From Kitasatospora purpeofusca (GTDB lineage: Bacteria; Actinomycetota; Actinomycetes; Streptomycetales; Streptomycetaceae), in contig NZ_JODS01000021.1 of NCBI RefSeq assembly GCF_000718025.1, positions 70,202-134,201 on the forward strand: a stretch of DNA of 64,000 bases. The letters run 5' to 3'. The position numbers and the translations under genes were made by a program. Position 1 is the first letter of the stretch; every line of letters begins with the position of its first letter. The notes under the pieces are model-generated. The model saw nothing but the letters and a program-made list of their open reading frames with translations. It was not told where the DNA came from and made no database searches. This document shows positions 55,095-63,826 of the stretch, one piece after another.

Positions 55095-55838
55095 TCAGAG
55101 CGTTCGTCGCACGCCGGCCTGGCGTTCCAGGTTGCGGAGCTGGACCGCGAGGTCGCCCTCGACAGCGGTGTGGGCCGGCCCGCTGCGGCCGATGGGCAGG
55201 ACCTCCTCGCTGCGCATGTCCTCCAGCATCAGGGCGAAGGCGGTGTACATCGCGACGATCGCCACCACGAGACCGAGGGCCCCCGACGTGCGGGTGAGCC
55301 ATTCGGCGCCGGTGAGACCCGACAGACCGGTGGTCGCCCAGCGGGGCAGGGAGACCAGCAGGACGAGCCACAGTGCGCGCTTGGGCCGTGTCACGGCGGT
55401 CATCAGCGCCCCGAAACACAGAAAGGCAAGGTTGAAGACGCCCAGCACGCGCAGACCGTCGGGCGCGCCGCTGAACATGACGAGCGCGTAGGCCAGCCAA
55501 CTGCCGGCGAAGATGCCCATCAGCGTCGCCGCGATCACGTCCCGGGCGCCGAATGCCAGGATGCTCACCAGGAACTGCAGCGCGAAGGCCGGCAGCACGC
55601 ACAGGGCGACGGCGCCGCGGGCCTCTGCGTCGAAGAGGCCGAGCTGCATGCACCCCGTCATCACGGAGGCGATCGCCACCGTGAAGAAGCCCAGCGGCAT
55701 GGGGGAGGCGATGGGGCGGAGGTTGATCCGGGTCATCGACCGGAGGTCGGGTTCGAAGCGGCGTTCCGGGGGAACGTCCGGCCGGCTGCCCTGTACGTCG
55801 TCGGCGCCGCCGGTGGTGGAGGGGGAGGTCGGACTCAT
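55095..55838 (-). CDS. GPR1/FUN34/YaaH-type membrane transporter
   Basis: This 247-residue protein has six hydrophobic segments. The segment INLRPIASPMPLGFF corresponds to the conserved proline-rich motif at the start of the first helix in GPR1/FUN34/YaaH (acetate and succinate channel) proteins. The N-terminal 35 residues and the last 45 are hydrophilic. Family members of this actinobacterial branch are often annotated only as hypothetical. Same strand as its neighbours; 61 bp before the hydrolase at 54308-55033. Confidence 0.7.
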   Translation of the reverse strand: MSPTSPSTTGGADDVQGSRPDVPPERRFEPDLRSMTRINLRPIASPMPLGFFTVAIASVMTGCMQLGLFDAEARGAVALCVLPAFALQFLVSILAFGARDVIAATLMGIFAGSWLAYALVMFSGAPDGLRVLGVFNLAFLCFGALMTAVTRPKRALWLVLLVSLPRWATTGLSGLTGAEWLTRTSGALGLVVAIVAMYTAFALMLEDMRSEEVLPIGRSGPAHTAVEGDLAVQLRNLERQAGVRRTL

Positions 55839-55919
55839 GGTGGGGATCTCTCGTTCAGCGCCCGGAGCAGGGGCGGGGGAGGCGAGCAGGGCTCGCGGAG
55901 GGCACGGGCGGAGGTCGCC

Positions 55920-57347
55920 TCAGATGCCGTACGCCTCAAGGAGGCGCAGCCAGACCTCGCTGACCGTCGGGAAGGCGGGGACGGTGTGCCGCAGACGTTC
56001 GAGCGGGACTTCGCCCACGATGGCGACGGTGGCGGTGTGGATGAGTTCGGTCGCCATGGGGCCGGTGAGGGTGCAGCCGACGACGACTCCGCGGGTCTCG
56101 TCCACGACGAGCTTGGCGTAGCCGCGGTAGTCGTCGGCGTACAGCGCGGCTCCGGTGACGTCGCCGATTCGGTACTCCACCACGCGTACGGCGACACCCG
56201 CTTCGCGTGCCGCTCGTTCGGTGAGGCCGACGCTCGCGATCTCGGGATGCGTGAAGACGGCCTGCGGGACGGCGACGTGGTCGGCCTGCGCGCTCCAGGC
56301 CTGCCAGTCGCCGCTGTCCGCCGGGCGGCCTGCGGCTCGTTCGGCGATCGCCGCGGCGCAGGCACGGGCCTGGTACTTGGCCATGTGGGTGAGCGGCGCG
56401 CGGTGGTTCACGTCGCCGACGGCGTACAGCCAGCTGCCGTCGAGGGCGGTGACGCGACAGGTGTCGTCGACCGGGAGCCAGTCACCGCCCGGCAGCCCGA
56501 CGGTCTCCAGGCCGAGGTCCGCCGTGCGGGGGCGCCGGCCGACGGCGGCCAGTACCTCGTCGCACGCCAGGACGGCGCCGTCGTCGGTCTCCACGGTCAC
56601 GGTGCGAGCGGCCCCGTCGCGGGCGACCCGGAGGGCCGAGACCCCGAAGCGGACCGTCACGCCCAGGGTGGTCAGTCCGCGGGCGACTTCCTCGCCGGCA
56701 CGCGGTTCCCAGCCCGTCAGCAGAGCCTGGTCGCGGACGAGCAGGGTGACGGTGGAGCCGAGTGAGCCCCATGCGGTGGCCATCTCGCAGGCCACCACCC
56801 CGCCGCCGAGGACGACGAGCCGCTCGGGCACCGCATCGGCCGTGGTGGCCTGCCGGTTGGTCCACACACCGATCCGGTCGAGCCCTTCGACCGGCGGCAG
56901 CGCGGGTTCCGTGCCGGGGCTGAGCACGACCGCGTACCGGGCCCGCAGGATGCGGACGGCGCAGTCGGCCCCGGTCACCTCCACCCGGCGCTCCCCGGCG
57001 AGCCGTCCGTGCCCTCGTACGAGGGGTATGCCGGCACTGGTCAGCCAGTCGGCCTGTCCGGTGTCGTCACCGCGGCCGGTGAACCGGTCACGGCGGGCCA
57101 GGACCCGCGCCGGGTCGAGTGCCGCCGTGACCGCCTGCCGGGACCCGTCGACCGACCGCGCGGCCTCCCGGGCCGCGCCGGGACGGAGCAGGGCCTTGCT
57201 CGGCACGCACGCGCGGTAGGAGCACTCGCCGCCGACCGCCTCGGCTTCGACGAGGACGGCGGTCATACCGGACCGGACGATCCGGTCGGCGACGACCTCG
57301 CCGCCCGGCCCGCCGCCGACCACGACGACGTCGAACGTCTCCTCCAT
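55920..57347 (-). CDS. FAD-dependent pyridine nucleotide-disulfide oxidoreductase
   Basis: This 475-residue flavoprotein is of the lipoamide dehydrogenase/mercuric reductase type. The FAD motif is VVVGGGPGGEVVADR at the N-terminus, the redox-active disulfide is in GGECSYRACVPSKAL (CxxxxC), the NAD(P) motif is VVLGGGVVACEMA, and a second FAD contact is LYAVGDVNHRAPL. The dimer-interface domain follows. It lacks mercury-specific cysteines. Its ATG overlaps the Dps stop (TGATG), so it probably works in the same stress response, perhaps recycling a small thiol or quinone. Confidence 0.9.
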   Translation of the reverse strand: MEETFDVVVVGGGPGGEVVADRIVRSGMTAVLVEAEAVGGECSYRACVPSKALLRPGAAREAARSVDGSRQAVTAALDPARVLARRDRFTGRGDDTGQADWLTSAGIPLVRGHGRLAGERRVEVTGADCAVRILRARYAVVLSPGTEPALPPVEGLDRIGVWTNRQATTADAVPERLVVLGGGVVACEMATAWGSLGSTVTLLVRDQALLTGWEPRAGEEVARGLTTLGVTVRFGVSALRVARDGAARTVTVETDDGAVLACDEVLAAVGRRPRTADLGLETVGLPGGDWLPVDDTCRVTALDGSWLYAVGDVNHRAPLTHMAKYQARACAAAIAERAAGRPADSGDWQAWSAQADHVAVPQAVFTHPEIASVGLTERAAREAGVAVRVVEYRIGDVTGAALYADDYRGYAKLVVDETRGVVVGCTLTGPMATELIHTATVAIVGEVPLERLRHTVPAFPTVSEVWLRLLEAYGI

Positions 57348-57943
57348 CAGCTCTGCACCAGAGGGGTGTCCACGAGGTGTTCGGCCAGGAACCACACCTG
57401 CGCCTCGCCGGGGCGGATGACCTCGGAGACGAGCAGGTCGGTGCTGCCCTCGTCGCCCTCCGCCGAGATCCGGGCGGCGGCGTCCCGCGCGTCGATCAGG
57501 ATCCGCTCGTGCGCGTCGAGGAGCCGCGACAGCATGACGGGGACCTTCTCCACACCGTTCGGCGGTCGCGGAATGGCCGTCAGCTCCGCGACGTGGCGCG
57601 GGTCTGCGACCGCGACACCGCCTAGGCTCTGGATTCGCTCGGCCAGCGCGTCCACGACGGCCAGCTGGGCCTCCGCGTGCTTGTCCAGCATCAGGTGGAG
57701 CGAGTAGAAGGTCGCCCCGCGCATCAGCCAGTGGTGCTTCTTGTAGAGGGAGTACAGGATCTGCGTATCGGCGAGCACGCGGTTGAGGCGCTGGCAGGCG
57801 TACATGCGGGTGTCGTGGCCGAGGCCGATCGGCAGCTGCTTCAGCGTGCCGAACGCCTGGGTCTCGCCGCCCTTCTGGTGCAGCAGCGGCTGACCGCCGC
57901 CGCGCGAGGGTGCGGTGGTGGATGCGGTGGTCGCGGTTTCCAT
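57347..57943 (-). CDS. dps: Dps, ferritin-like DNA-protection protein
   Basis: This 198-residue protein has the Dps four-helix core, from ILYSLYKKHHWLMRG (ferroxidase histidine) through LMLDKHAEAQLAVVDALAERI to the C-terminal helices. The N-terminal extension of about 45 residues is longer than in E. coli Dps and, like other Streptomyces Dps tails, may affect assembly or DNA binding. It stores iron and protects DNA under oxidative stress. Translationally coupled to the disulfide oxidoreductase. Confidence 0.9.
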   Translation of the reverse strand: METATTASTTAPSRGGGQPLLHQKGGETQAFGTLKQLPIGLGHDTRMYACQRLNRVLADTQILYSLYKKHHWLMRGATFYSLHLMLDKHAEAQLAVVDALAERIQSLGGVAVADPRHVAELTAIPRPPNGVEKVPVMLSRLLDAHERILIDARDAAARISAEGDEGSTDLLVSEVIRPGEAQVWFLAEHLVDTPLVQS

Positions 57944-58030
57944 CGGTACTCCTGGTGTGGAAGGTGGGAGGGCCCGGCCGCCCGCGCGGGGGTCGCAGGG
58001 CGGCCGGACCCGGTCTGTGGCGGCTCGTAC

Positions 58031-58552
58031 TCAGCGGCCGCCGGGGGCCGCGGTCCGCGCCGCCGCCGGGGCCCGGCCGTGCAGTACGAGCCGGGTGAGC
58101 AGCCCGCTGCCGAGGCCGGCCACGAGGGCGGCGGCGACCCACCACAGCGGGTACGGAGTGAGGCCGAGGGCCGCGTCCAAGGACCACGCGCCGGGGCCGG
58201 TGGCAGCGAGAGCGGCGGCGGTGCCGATGAGGACGAGCGGGTACTCGTACCCGTCGTTCTGCACCCAGAGTCCGTGGTGCCACTTCACGGTGAGCGCGAC
58301 CGTCATGACCCCGATGACGCCGGTCGCGGCGAGCGGGGTCAGAAAGCCGGCGGCGAGCAGCAGCCCGGAGCCGATCTGGCCGCCGCCCGCCGCCAGGGCG
58401 GTGACGACACCGCCGCGGAAGCCGTCGGCGCGGAACTCCTCCGTCCCGCCCTCGAGTCCCTTGCCGCCCAGGTGGGAGCTGATCTTCTGCACGCCGTGAC
58501 CGGCGACGAGCAGGCCCGCCAGCAGACGAAGGATCAGAATGCCGGTGTCCAC
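58031..58552 (-). CDS. DoxX-family membrane protein
   Basis: This 173-residue protein has four membrane helices and the DoxX hallmarks ILRLLAGLLVAGHGVQKI near the start and GLWVQNDGYEYPLVLIGTA before the third helix. DoxX-type proteins are linked to redox and thiol-stress membrane complexes in actinobacteria. The GTG at 58552 lies just after the isochorismatase-like stop (58558-58560), so the two are in one unit. There is no good ribosome site, which suggests coupling. Confidence 0.8.
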   Translation of the reverse strand: MDTGILILRLLAGLLVAGHGVQKISSHLGGKGLEGGTEEFRADGFRGGVVTALAAGGGQIGSGLLLAAGFLTPLAATGVIGVMTVALTVKWHHGLWVQNDGYEYPLVLIGTAAALAATGPGAWSLDAALGLTPYPLWWVAAALVAGLGSGLLTRLVLHGRAPAAARTAAPGGR

Positions 58553-58557
58553 GGGCG

Positions 58558-59220
58558 TCAGCCCGCGGCGTGCGCGCCGATGACGCTCTGCGCGTACACG
58601 ACGCCCAGGCCGTACGCACCCGCGTGGGCCTTGACGATCTCCATGACCGCGCCGTACGTCTCCTGGCGCGCCCAGTCGCGCTGCAGCTCCAGGAGCACCT
58701 GCACCCAGGTCACCGGCACCGCGCCGGCGGCCAGCATCCGCTGCAGTGCGTGCTCGTGGGCGGCCGGGCTGACGCCACCGGAGGCGTCCGAGACGACGTA
58801 CACCTCGTACCCCTGCTCCAGCGCGGAGAGCGCGGGCAGCACCAGACAGACCTCGGTCCACAGGCCGGCGAGGACGATCTTCTTGCGCCCGGTCGCCTTG
58901 ACCGCCGCGACGAGGGCCTCGTCCTCCCAGGCGTTCATGCTCGTCCGGTCGATGATCTCGTGCTCGGGGAACACCTCGGCGAGCTGAGGCAGCAGAGGCC
59001 CGGAGAAGGACTCGGCGGCCACCGTGGTCAGGACGGCCGGCACGCCGAAAGCCCGAGCCGCCTTGGCGAGCCCCACGGTGCTGTTGATGATCGCGGTGCG
59101 GTCACCGCTGCCGGTGCCGAAGAACATCTGCGGCTGGTGGTCCACGAAGAGCATGACCGCGTTGTCGGGCGTGAGGAGGTCCGAACTCGGGGCGGCCTGA
59201 ACCTTGGTGATGTCGAACAT
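58558..59220 (-). CDS. Isochorismatase-like (YcaC-type) hydrolase
   Basis: This is a 220-residue cysteine hydrolase of the isochorismatase superfamily. It has an aspartate in FVDHQPQMFF, a lysine in RKKIVLAGLW and the nucleophile cysteine in TEVCLVLPA. The best-fitting group is YcaC-like, of unknown natural substrate; a siderophore isochorismatase is unlikely without chorismate genes nearby. The ATG at 59220 has AAAGGAT upstream. First gene of a unit with DoxX. Confidence 0.88.
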   Translation of the reverse strand: MFDITKVQAAPSSDLLTPDNAVMLFVDHQPQMFFGTGSGDRTAIINSTVGLAKAARAFGVPAVLTTVAAESFSGPLLPQLAEVFPEHEIIDRTSMNAWEDEALVAAVKATGRKKIVLAGLWTEVCLVLPALSALEQGYEVYVVSDASGGVSPAAHEHALQRMLAAGAVPVTWVQVLLELQRDWARQETYGAVMEIVKAHAGAYGLGVVYAQSVIGAHAAG

Positions 59221-59519
59221 GAGGGATCCTTTCGGAGCAATCGGTAGGGTGCTCACCGCATTCGCGGCTTCGGCACACCCCGAAACTACGGCCGGATCGA
59301 TCGGCCGAATCCTCCCTCTGTGCTCAGGAATTGGCACCACAGCGCACTACCGGGGGATGAATCGGCGCGGTGACGCGGTGACGCGGAGGCAGCAGCCCAC
59401 CCGGTGACGCCGCTTCTCGGCAGACTGCGGCCCGTCCGGAGCGCCCGTACCTCCACCGAGCTGGCCCTGGACGGCCGGCTCGTGCTCGGCGAGGACCGGT
59501 TCCTCGACATAGACGCGGG

Positions 59520-59553
59520 GGCCTCCCACGGTACATCTCATCCGTGGGAGGCC
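59520..59553 (-). terminator. 12-bp stem terminator after the TMEM175 gene
   Basis: Bases 59520-59531 and 59542-59553 pair perfectly over 12 bp with a 10-nt loop, 51 bp beyond the stop of the channel gene. Confidence 0.75.
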
Positions 59554-59603
59554 CTTAAGCATGCACCAGGTGTGCCGGCCGGACGGCTCGCCGGTTCTCT
59601 CGC

Positions 59604-60284
59604 CTACTCCTGGCGATTCGCTTCCCGTCGGCCGCGACCGGGCAGCCGCAACCCCTCGCTGGTCAGGAAGTAGAAGACCGGCAGCACGACGAACACGGCG
59701 AGTGCGACGACCGGGGCGGTCAGCGCACCGACCGCACCGGCGAGGAGATACGCCATCACGCCGGCCCACGAGCGGAGCCTGCCGTGAGCGACGTAGGAGG
59801 GTTCGACAGCGTGGTGCAGCAGTTCCGGACGCCGGTCCAGATGGCTGTAGAGCACGATCCAGCTGCCGCACATGCCTGCCGCGATCCCGGCGTACAGCGC
59901 GACGGCCACGCGAGCGTCGCTGTCGATGACGCTGTTCTGCAGCGCGCCCGACAGCACCGCGGTGGGAAAGGCGAGCGCCGCCGTGGTGAAGAGCAGGAGG
60001 AGATTGGCCGCGTGCAACCCGCGATCCATGGCACGTATCCGAACGAAGGCCTGATGGTGATTCAGCCAGATGACCGCCACATAGCTGAAGGAGGCCAGGT
60101 AGCCGAGGTAGACCGGCCACTGGCGGAGCAGGGCCCGCCCGAGTCCGCCCGGTTCGTGGGGCGGATCCGTGAGCCCGAGGACCAGGATGGTCACGGCGAT
60201 GGCCAGCACGCCGTCGCTGAACGCCTCCGCGCGGGCGGTCTCGGAGCGAGCGAGCCTCCGCGGGAGGCCGTGGTCGTCCGTCAT
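59604..60284 (-). CDS. TMEM175-family potassium channel protein (DUF1211)
   Basis: This 226-residue protein has six hydrophobic helices. The selectivity and filter helix signature FSD is in RAEAFSDGVLAIAVTILVL at the N-terminus, followed by the conserved WLNHHQAF. Bacterial members form tetrameric potassium-permeable channels. The ATG at 60284 has GGAGGAGAG upstream. It is the last called gene of the long minus-strand run and stands alone, with its own terminator. Confidence 0.9.
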   Translation of the reverse strand: MTDDHGLPRRLARSETARAEAFSDGVLAIAVTILVLGLTDPPHEPGGLGRALLRQWPVYLGYLASFSYVAVIWLNHHQAFVRIRAMDRGLHAANLLLLFTTAALAFPTAVLSGALQNSVIDSDARVAVALYAGIAAGMCGSWIVLYSHLDRRPELLHHAVEPSYVAHGRLRSWAGVMAYLLAGAVGALTAPVVALAVFVVLPVFYFLTSEGLRLPGRGRREANRQE

Positions 60285-61021
60285 GTCGTTCTCTCCTCCG
60301 GTCCCGGGCCGCACCACCCGATGAGCCCGAGGTCGTTGTGCCACCGACGGCACACCGGAGCACTCCGGGCGGAATGGCCGCCGCTCGTCGACATCCACCA
60401 GGCCTCCGCCGGGGAAGGCGGAGGCCGCGGCGCGCCCTACGGGGCGAGTGGGGCATGGACCGGGCTGCACGGGCAGGCGAGGTCGACACCGGTCGTCACC
60501 GTACGTCCGCCGGTCATAGCCGGTCGGTCCATCCGTGCCCCGGTTCTGGCCTGTGCGCGAACAGCCGTCGGAGGTCTTCGTCCTCCGACGGCTGCACATA
60601 CCTGCTCTTGCCGAAAACCTCATCCGCCCCGATCAGGTCGCATGTTGGTACTCGTGGAGGAGGCCGCCGAGTGTGTCAGGCGAATGAGAAGTGTGCGGCG
60701 GCTTCGCGGGCCGTCGAAGGCAGGAGGCCGGCCGGCAGCATCTCGGTTGTCAGGGCCAGGAACACGGCCGCCGACAGGCTGAGCGGCCCGCTGACGGGCG
60801 CGGCCCGGGACGGGGCTCACGGGGGCGGCTGCCGGGGGCGGTCGGCGACGACAGGACGGCGGTGCACTGCTGGTCAAGGGCCGAGGCCCTGACGGCACAT
60901 CAATGGATCACAGGGTCGATTAGCGTGCCGACAGCGCGCCGTGGGTGCTCGCCGTGTGCGAAAGCCGGTGGCCGGGCGGGCGCGCTGACGACCTGTCGTT
61001 ACACGATCGAGGGATTCCCGC
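60285..61021. other. Intergenic region with one strong hairpin (60562-60594)
   Basis: No convincing gene lies in these 737 bases. A perfect 13-bp stem pairs 60562-60574 with 60582-60594 around a loop containing TTCG, a stable terminator-like structure not directly downstream of either neighbour. It may end a now-lost gene. The final 20 bases carry the ribosome site (GAGGGA) of the RIP gene. Confidence 0.5.
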
Positions 61022-61921
61022 ATGCTCACAATGAACGGACCCGGTGCACTGGTACGCGTGCGCCGACGGCTGGTCGGCTCACTGGTCGCCCTGGCGCTGG
61101 CGGTCGGGCTCATGGGTATGACACCGCCCGCGGCGCACGCCGACACGAACAACCGTCTCAGCAACATCAACTGGGAAATCAGCGACCTGAGCGGCGGCGG
61201 TGCTCAGGCGCACCAGCGGTACTGGGACGTGATCGCCCAGCTCCACTCGCTCAGCAGCCACGACTGGTTCAGGACCGACCTGGACGAGACCGTCGTGGCG
61301 GACAACGACCAGCTCATCCAGATCAGCCTGTTCCAGAGCGGCGCCTACCAGGGGGCCATTTACTTCTGGCCGCACAACCTGTACCTGGCCGGCTTCTACC
61401 AGGTCGGGGGCACGCACTGGGTATTCAACGACGGCAACGCGTCGAGGGAGCGCTTCAACCGGGTGCTGGGCGTCCAGGCGAGCACCCTCCCCTGGTCCAG
61501 CAACTACAACGGCCTTCCCGGTGGTGACACTCGGTACAACCAGCAGATCAACGGGCCGAGGCTCGACAACGCCCTGCGGCAGGTCCGTCAGATCGCCGCT
61601 CTCCAGAACAGCGCCAGCGGGCGCGCCGTCCTGGCGGACTCCCTCATCATGATGATCCAGGCCACCTCGGAGGCAGCGCGCTTCGGGCGGATCTTCGACA
61701 ACATCCGCGGCAACATCCGCGATCACGGTCTCGCCCAGATCGGCCGGGACAACGTCAACCTGGAGACGAACTGGGCCGGGATCTCGAACTGGGTCTACCG
61801 GGTCATGAACAATGCCGGTACCCCGCCCATCTTTGCCGGTGGTCAGACGTTCTACACGTTGCAGCAGCTGATGCTGTACGTGGGCTACCTGGACCTCTAC
61901 AGCGGGTCGCGTCCCCGCTAG
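61022..61921 (+). CDS. Secreted ribosome-inactivating protein (rRNA N-glycosidase)
   Basis: This is a 299-residue protein. A signal peptide with arginine-rich start and cleavage after AAHA at residue 40 leaves a mature chain of about 259 residues, the size of a type 1 RIP or ricin A chain. The RIP active site is plain: Y121 in NLYLAGF, SEAARF at 216-221 with catalytic E217 and R220, and W251 in LETNWAGIS, which matches the ricin LENSWGRLS block. RIPs remove one adenine from the sarcin-ricin loop of large rRNA and stop translation. Bacterial RIPs are rare; one is known from S. coelicolor. No B chain or immunity gene is adjacent. Likely target: eukaryotic competitors or predators (inference). 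Confidence 0.9.
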   Translation: MLTMNGPGALVRVRRRLVGSLVALALAVGLMGMTPPAAHADTNNRLSNINWEISDLSGGGAQAHQRYWDVIAQLHSLSSHDWFRTDLDETVVADNDQLIQISLFQSGAYQGAIYFWPHNLYLAGFYQVGGTHWVFNDGNASRERFNRVLGVQASTLPWSSNYNGLPGGDTRYNQQINGPRLDNALRQVRQIAALQNSASGRAVLADSLIMMIQATSEAARFGRIFDNIRGNIRDHGLAQIGRDNVNLETNWAGISNWVYRVMNNAGTPPIFAGGQTFYTLQQLMLYVGYLDLYSGSRPR

Positions 61922-61975
61922 TAGTGCTTTGTCGGGAGGCTTGTCGCATCGTGTCATCGGTAGTTCTCCGTTGGT

Positions 61976-62341
61976 ATGAGGGCTGGGGACCTTGCGTTGC
62001 GGCGGGGTCCGTCGTTGAAGCGGGCGTGGTTCCGAATTGGGCATGGCTGTGAGGCCCGTGGCACCAGCCGTTGTGACGGGCCGTGGGTCGAAGTCCTCTC
62101 GTGGCGTGACGAGTTGGGGGTGGAGGTACTGCCGCCCGAGTGCGCGCGGGTCGCGGGCCTGGTCGAGCGCGACGCGGCCGGCGGCGGGGAGGGGGTGCGG
62201 GCGCGGGTGATGCGCGAGCATCTGGGCTGGCCGGCGAGTGACGGGAAGGAGCAGGCGGCCCGATTCAGGGCAAAGCGGCTGGTGGAGCGGGGCTGGTTGA
62301 CCGAGGCGTGGCCGGGGCTGTTCAGGCCGCGGACCGCTTGA
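61976..62341 (+). CDS. Hypothetical protein beside transposase debris
   Basis: This protein has 121 residues. The C-terminal part, VMREHLGWPASDGKEQAARF then AKRLVERGWLTEAWPGLF, looks like a winged-helix end that I have seen associated with Streptomyces insertion elements, but I cannot name the family. The N-terminal half may be out of its original context. The ATG has no good ribosome site. It could be a truncated mobile-element gene. Confidence 0.4.
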   Translation: MRAGDLALRRGPSLKRAWFRIGHGCEARGTSRCDGPWVEVLSWRDELGVEVLPPECARVAGLVERDAAGGGEGVRARVMREHLGWPASDGKEQAARFRAKRLVERGWLTEAWPGLFRPRTA

Positions 62342-62369
62342 CGCGGCGCGGGGAGGTCGGCCCGAGCGA

Positions 62370-62604
62370 GCCAGTCGGCGGGTGGCCGGGATGCCCGCGA
62401 CCCACCAGGCCATCGCCTGTGCGCTGTTGATGCGGGTCTCGTAGTCGCGGGCCAGGCGCCGGACCCGGATCAGCCAGGAGAAGGACCGTTCCACGATCCA
62501 CCTGCGGGGCAGTACCACGAACCCTTTGGCGTCGTCGCAGCGCTTGAGGGCCGGGGCATCGCCCGGATCGTGTGGTCCGGCGGTGACGAGGAGGTCGGCT
62601 CCGA
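62370..62604 (-). pseudogene. IS5-like transposase remnant, C-terminal end
   Basis: The minus strand reads KGFVVLPRRWIVERSFSWL then RRLARDYETR, the C-terminal catalytic-glutamate region of IS5/IS4-type DDE transposases. The rest of the transposase is not found upstream in any frame and no flanking inverted repeats were seen, so it is a fragment. It indicates past transposition between the RIP gene and the right end of the window. Confidence 0.7.
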
Positions 62605-63009
62605 GGGGTGGTGACGGTGAAGCCCGAGGCGCCGAGGACTTCCGACAGGGCGAGTACGAGCGCGCTGCGGATGCCGCGGAACTCGGCGCGCCCGGCAGCG
62701 TCGGCGGGATGCGGACAGGCTTGGAGGCTGGTGTCGATCAGGTCCTGGCCGGGACTCCGTGCAGCACCAGGCCGGTCCCTGGTCGGTGCTGGGCGGAGAG
62801 CCCGGCGGCCTGGGGCGGCACCGGCTCGAACCCTCGGAGGGAGGGCACTGCGCAGACGGACTCAAACGGGTGTTTGTCATCCACGCACGGAGTTTGTCGC
62901 CCGCCCGGCCCGCTGTCGGCCGCCAAGGGCGACTCGTCGCGCGTCTTTCCGGCCGTTGCAGGTGGGACTCCGGGCCGGACCGGTGGGCGCGGTTCGGCCA
63001 GGTCGGGGT
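62605..63009. other. No gene seen
   Basis: Open frames on both strands of these 405 bases show no recognisable protein; probably decayed sequence next to the transposase remnant. Confidence 0.35.
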
Positions 63010-63047
63010 GTGCGTCTCGTGGACGGCATGCCGTCCACGAGACGCAC
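63010..63047. repeat. Perfect 38-bp palindrome
   Basis: Bases 63010-63047 equal their own reverse complement throughout, centred on GGCATGCC with no spacer. It lies 47 bp after the stop of the UvrD-C-like gene (minus strand), so a bidirectional terminator is the simplest reading; a protein-binding site or cruciform is possible. Confidence 0.8.
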
Positions 63048-63093
63048 CCTGTGCGCTGCGGTGTTCCCGGCCGGGAGCCGCGTGCGTCCTGGG

Positions 63094-63321
63094 TCAGAGT
63101 TTGAACATCGCGGTGTAGGGCTGGGTGATGCGTTCCCGCCGCGATCCGAAGTCGACGAGTACCGCGATGTCGCTGTCGCCTTCGACCCCGACGGCCCGGC
63201 CGAGGCCGTAGGTGTCGTGGGTGACGCGGTCGCCGACGGCGAAGTGCTTGCGCGGCGCCTCGATCCGGGCCTTGAAGGGACTGGTGGGCAGGACGCGGCG
63301 AACTGCTGCAGATTTCGTCAT
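63094..63321 (-). CDS. Small stand-alone UvrD-C/Tudor-like protein
   Basis: This is a protein of 75 residues. After a basic N-terminus of about 28 residues comes VGDRVTHDTYGLGRAVGVEG and VLVDFG, ending YTAMFKL. This resembles the C-terminal Tudor-like domain of UvrD/PcrA helicases, which contacts RNA polymerase; here it is encoded alone. Such short proteins are common in Streptomyces and uncharacterised. The ATG at 63321 follows GCAGGGG immediately. A perfect palindrome lies downstream. Confidence 0.65.
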   Translation of the reverse strand: MTKSAAVRRVLPTSPFKARIEAPRKHFAVGDRVTHDTYGLGRAVGVEGDSDIAVLVDFGSRRERITQPYTAMFKL

Positions 63322-63826
63322 CCCCTGCAGTATGCGCCGAAAATCGCGGGAGCGGGCCTTCTCCGGCGTATTCGATTTCGCAGCTGCGACAAGAATTTCG
63401 CGCACGCCGCCCGCAATGATCGCCGGTCGCGCCGGTGGGCGCGGTGCGGGGCCGGCGTGGCAGGGCGGGCGCCTCAGGGCCTGCGCGACCCGCCCGTCCA
63501 GGTAAGCCGGGCAGTGGCCTCCGAAGGCGCTGCAGCTGGCCAACCAGGCTGCCAATCAAGCGTGTTGACGGTCCTGCGGCCTCGTGGTCGGCGGCGCCCG
63601 GCGCGAGGCGCCGCAGAACCGGGGGTGGAATATCCGCCCGTGGCGGGCTGGGGCCTGCTAGAGTCTCCCTAGTTGCAGTAGTGGTTCCCATGAACTTTGT
63701 GTGCGCCTGCTGATGTTTCGCAGGCGCCTTTTTGTTTCCCGGCTCTTCCCCGGGTGGGTGCTCATCGCGGCGACTCGGAGCGCGCACTGTGCGGGTTTCG
63801 GACAGCCCCTTGAAGGAGATTTCTTT
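63322..63826 (+). promoter_or_regulatory. Leader region of the cold-shock gene with mini-ORF and attenuator-like hairpin
   Basis: A TAGAGT -10-like box is at 63659-63664. A seven-codon open frame (MNFVCAC) spans 63690-63713. A hairpin pairs 63703-63710 with 63720-63727 and is followed by five T (63729-63733), a textbook intrinsic terminator about 95 nt before the cold-shock ATG. The stop codon of the mini-ORF lies at the start of the loop. No gene is seen in 63322-63650. Confidence 0.55.

Noticed and set aside
58558..59220. Siderophore-type isochorismatase serving the NRPS cluster
   Set aside because: 26 kb from the NRPS genes, no isochorismate synthase or dihydroxybenzoate genes, and the sequence fits the YcaC group better.
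59404..59673. Plus-strand frame after the isochorismatase-like gene
   Set aside because: No ribosome site, runs through a terminator hairpin and into the antisense of the TMEM175 gene.
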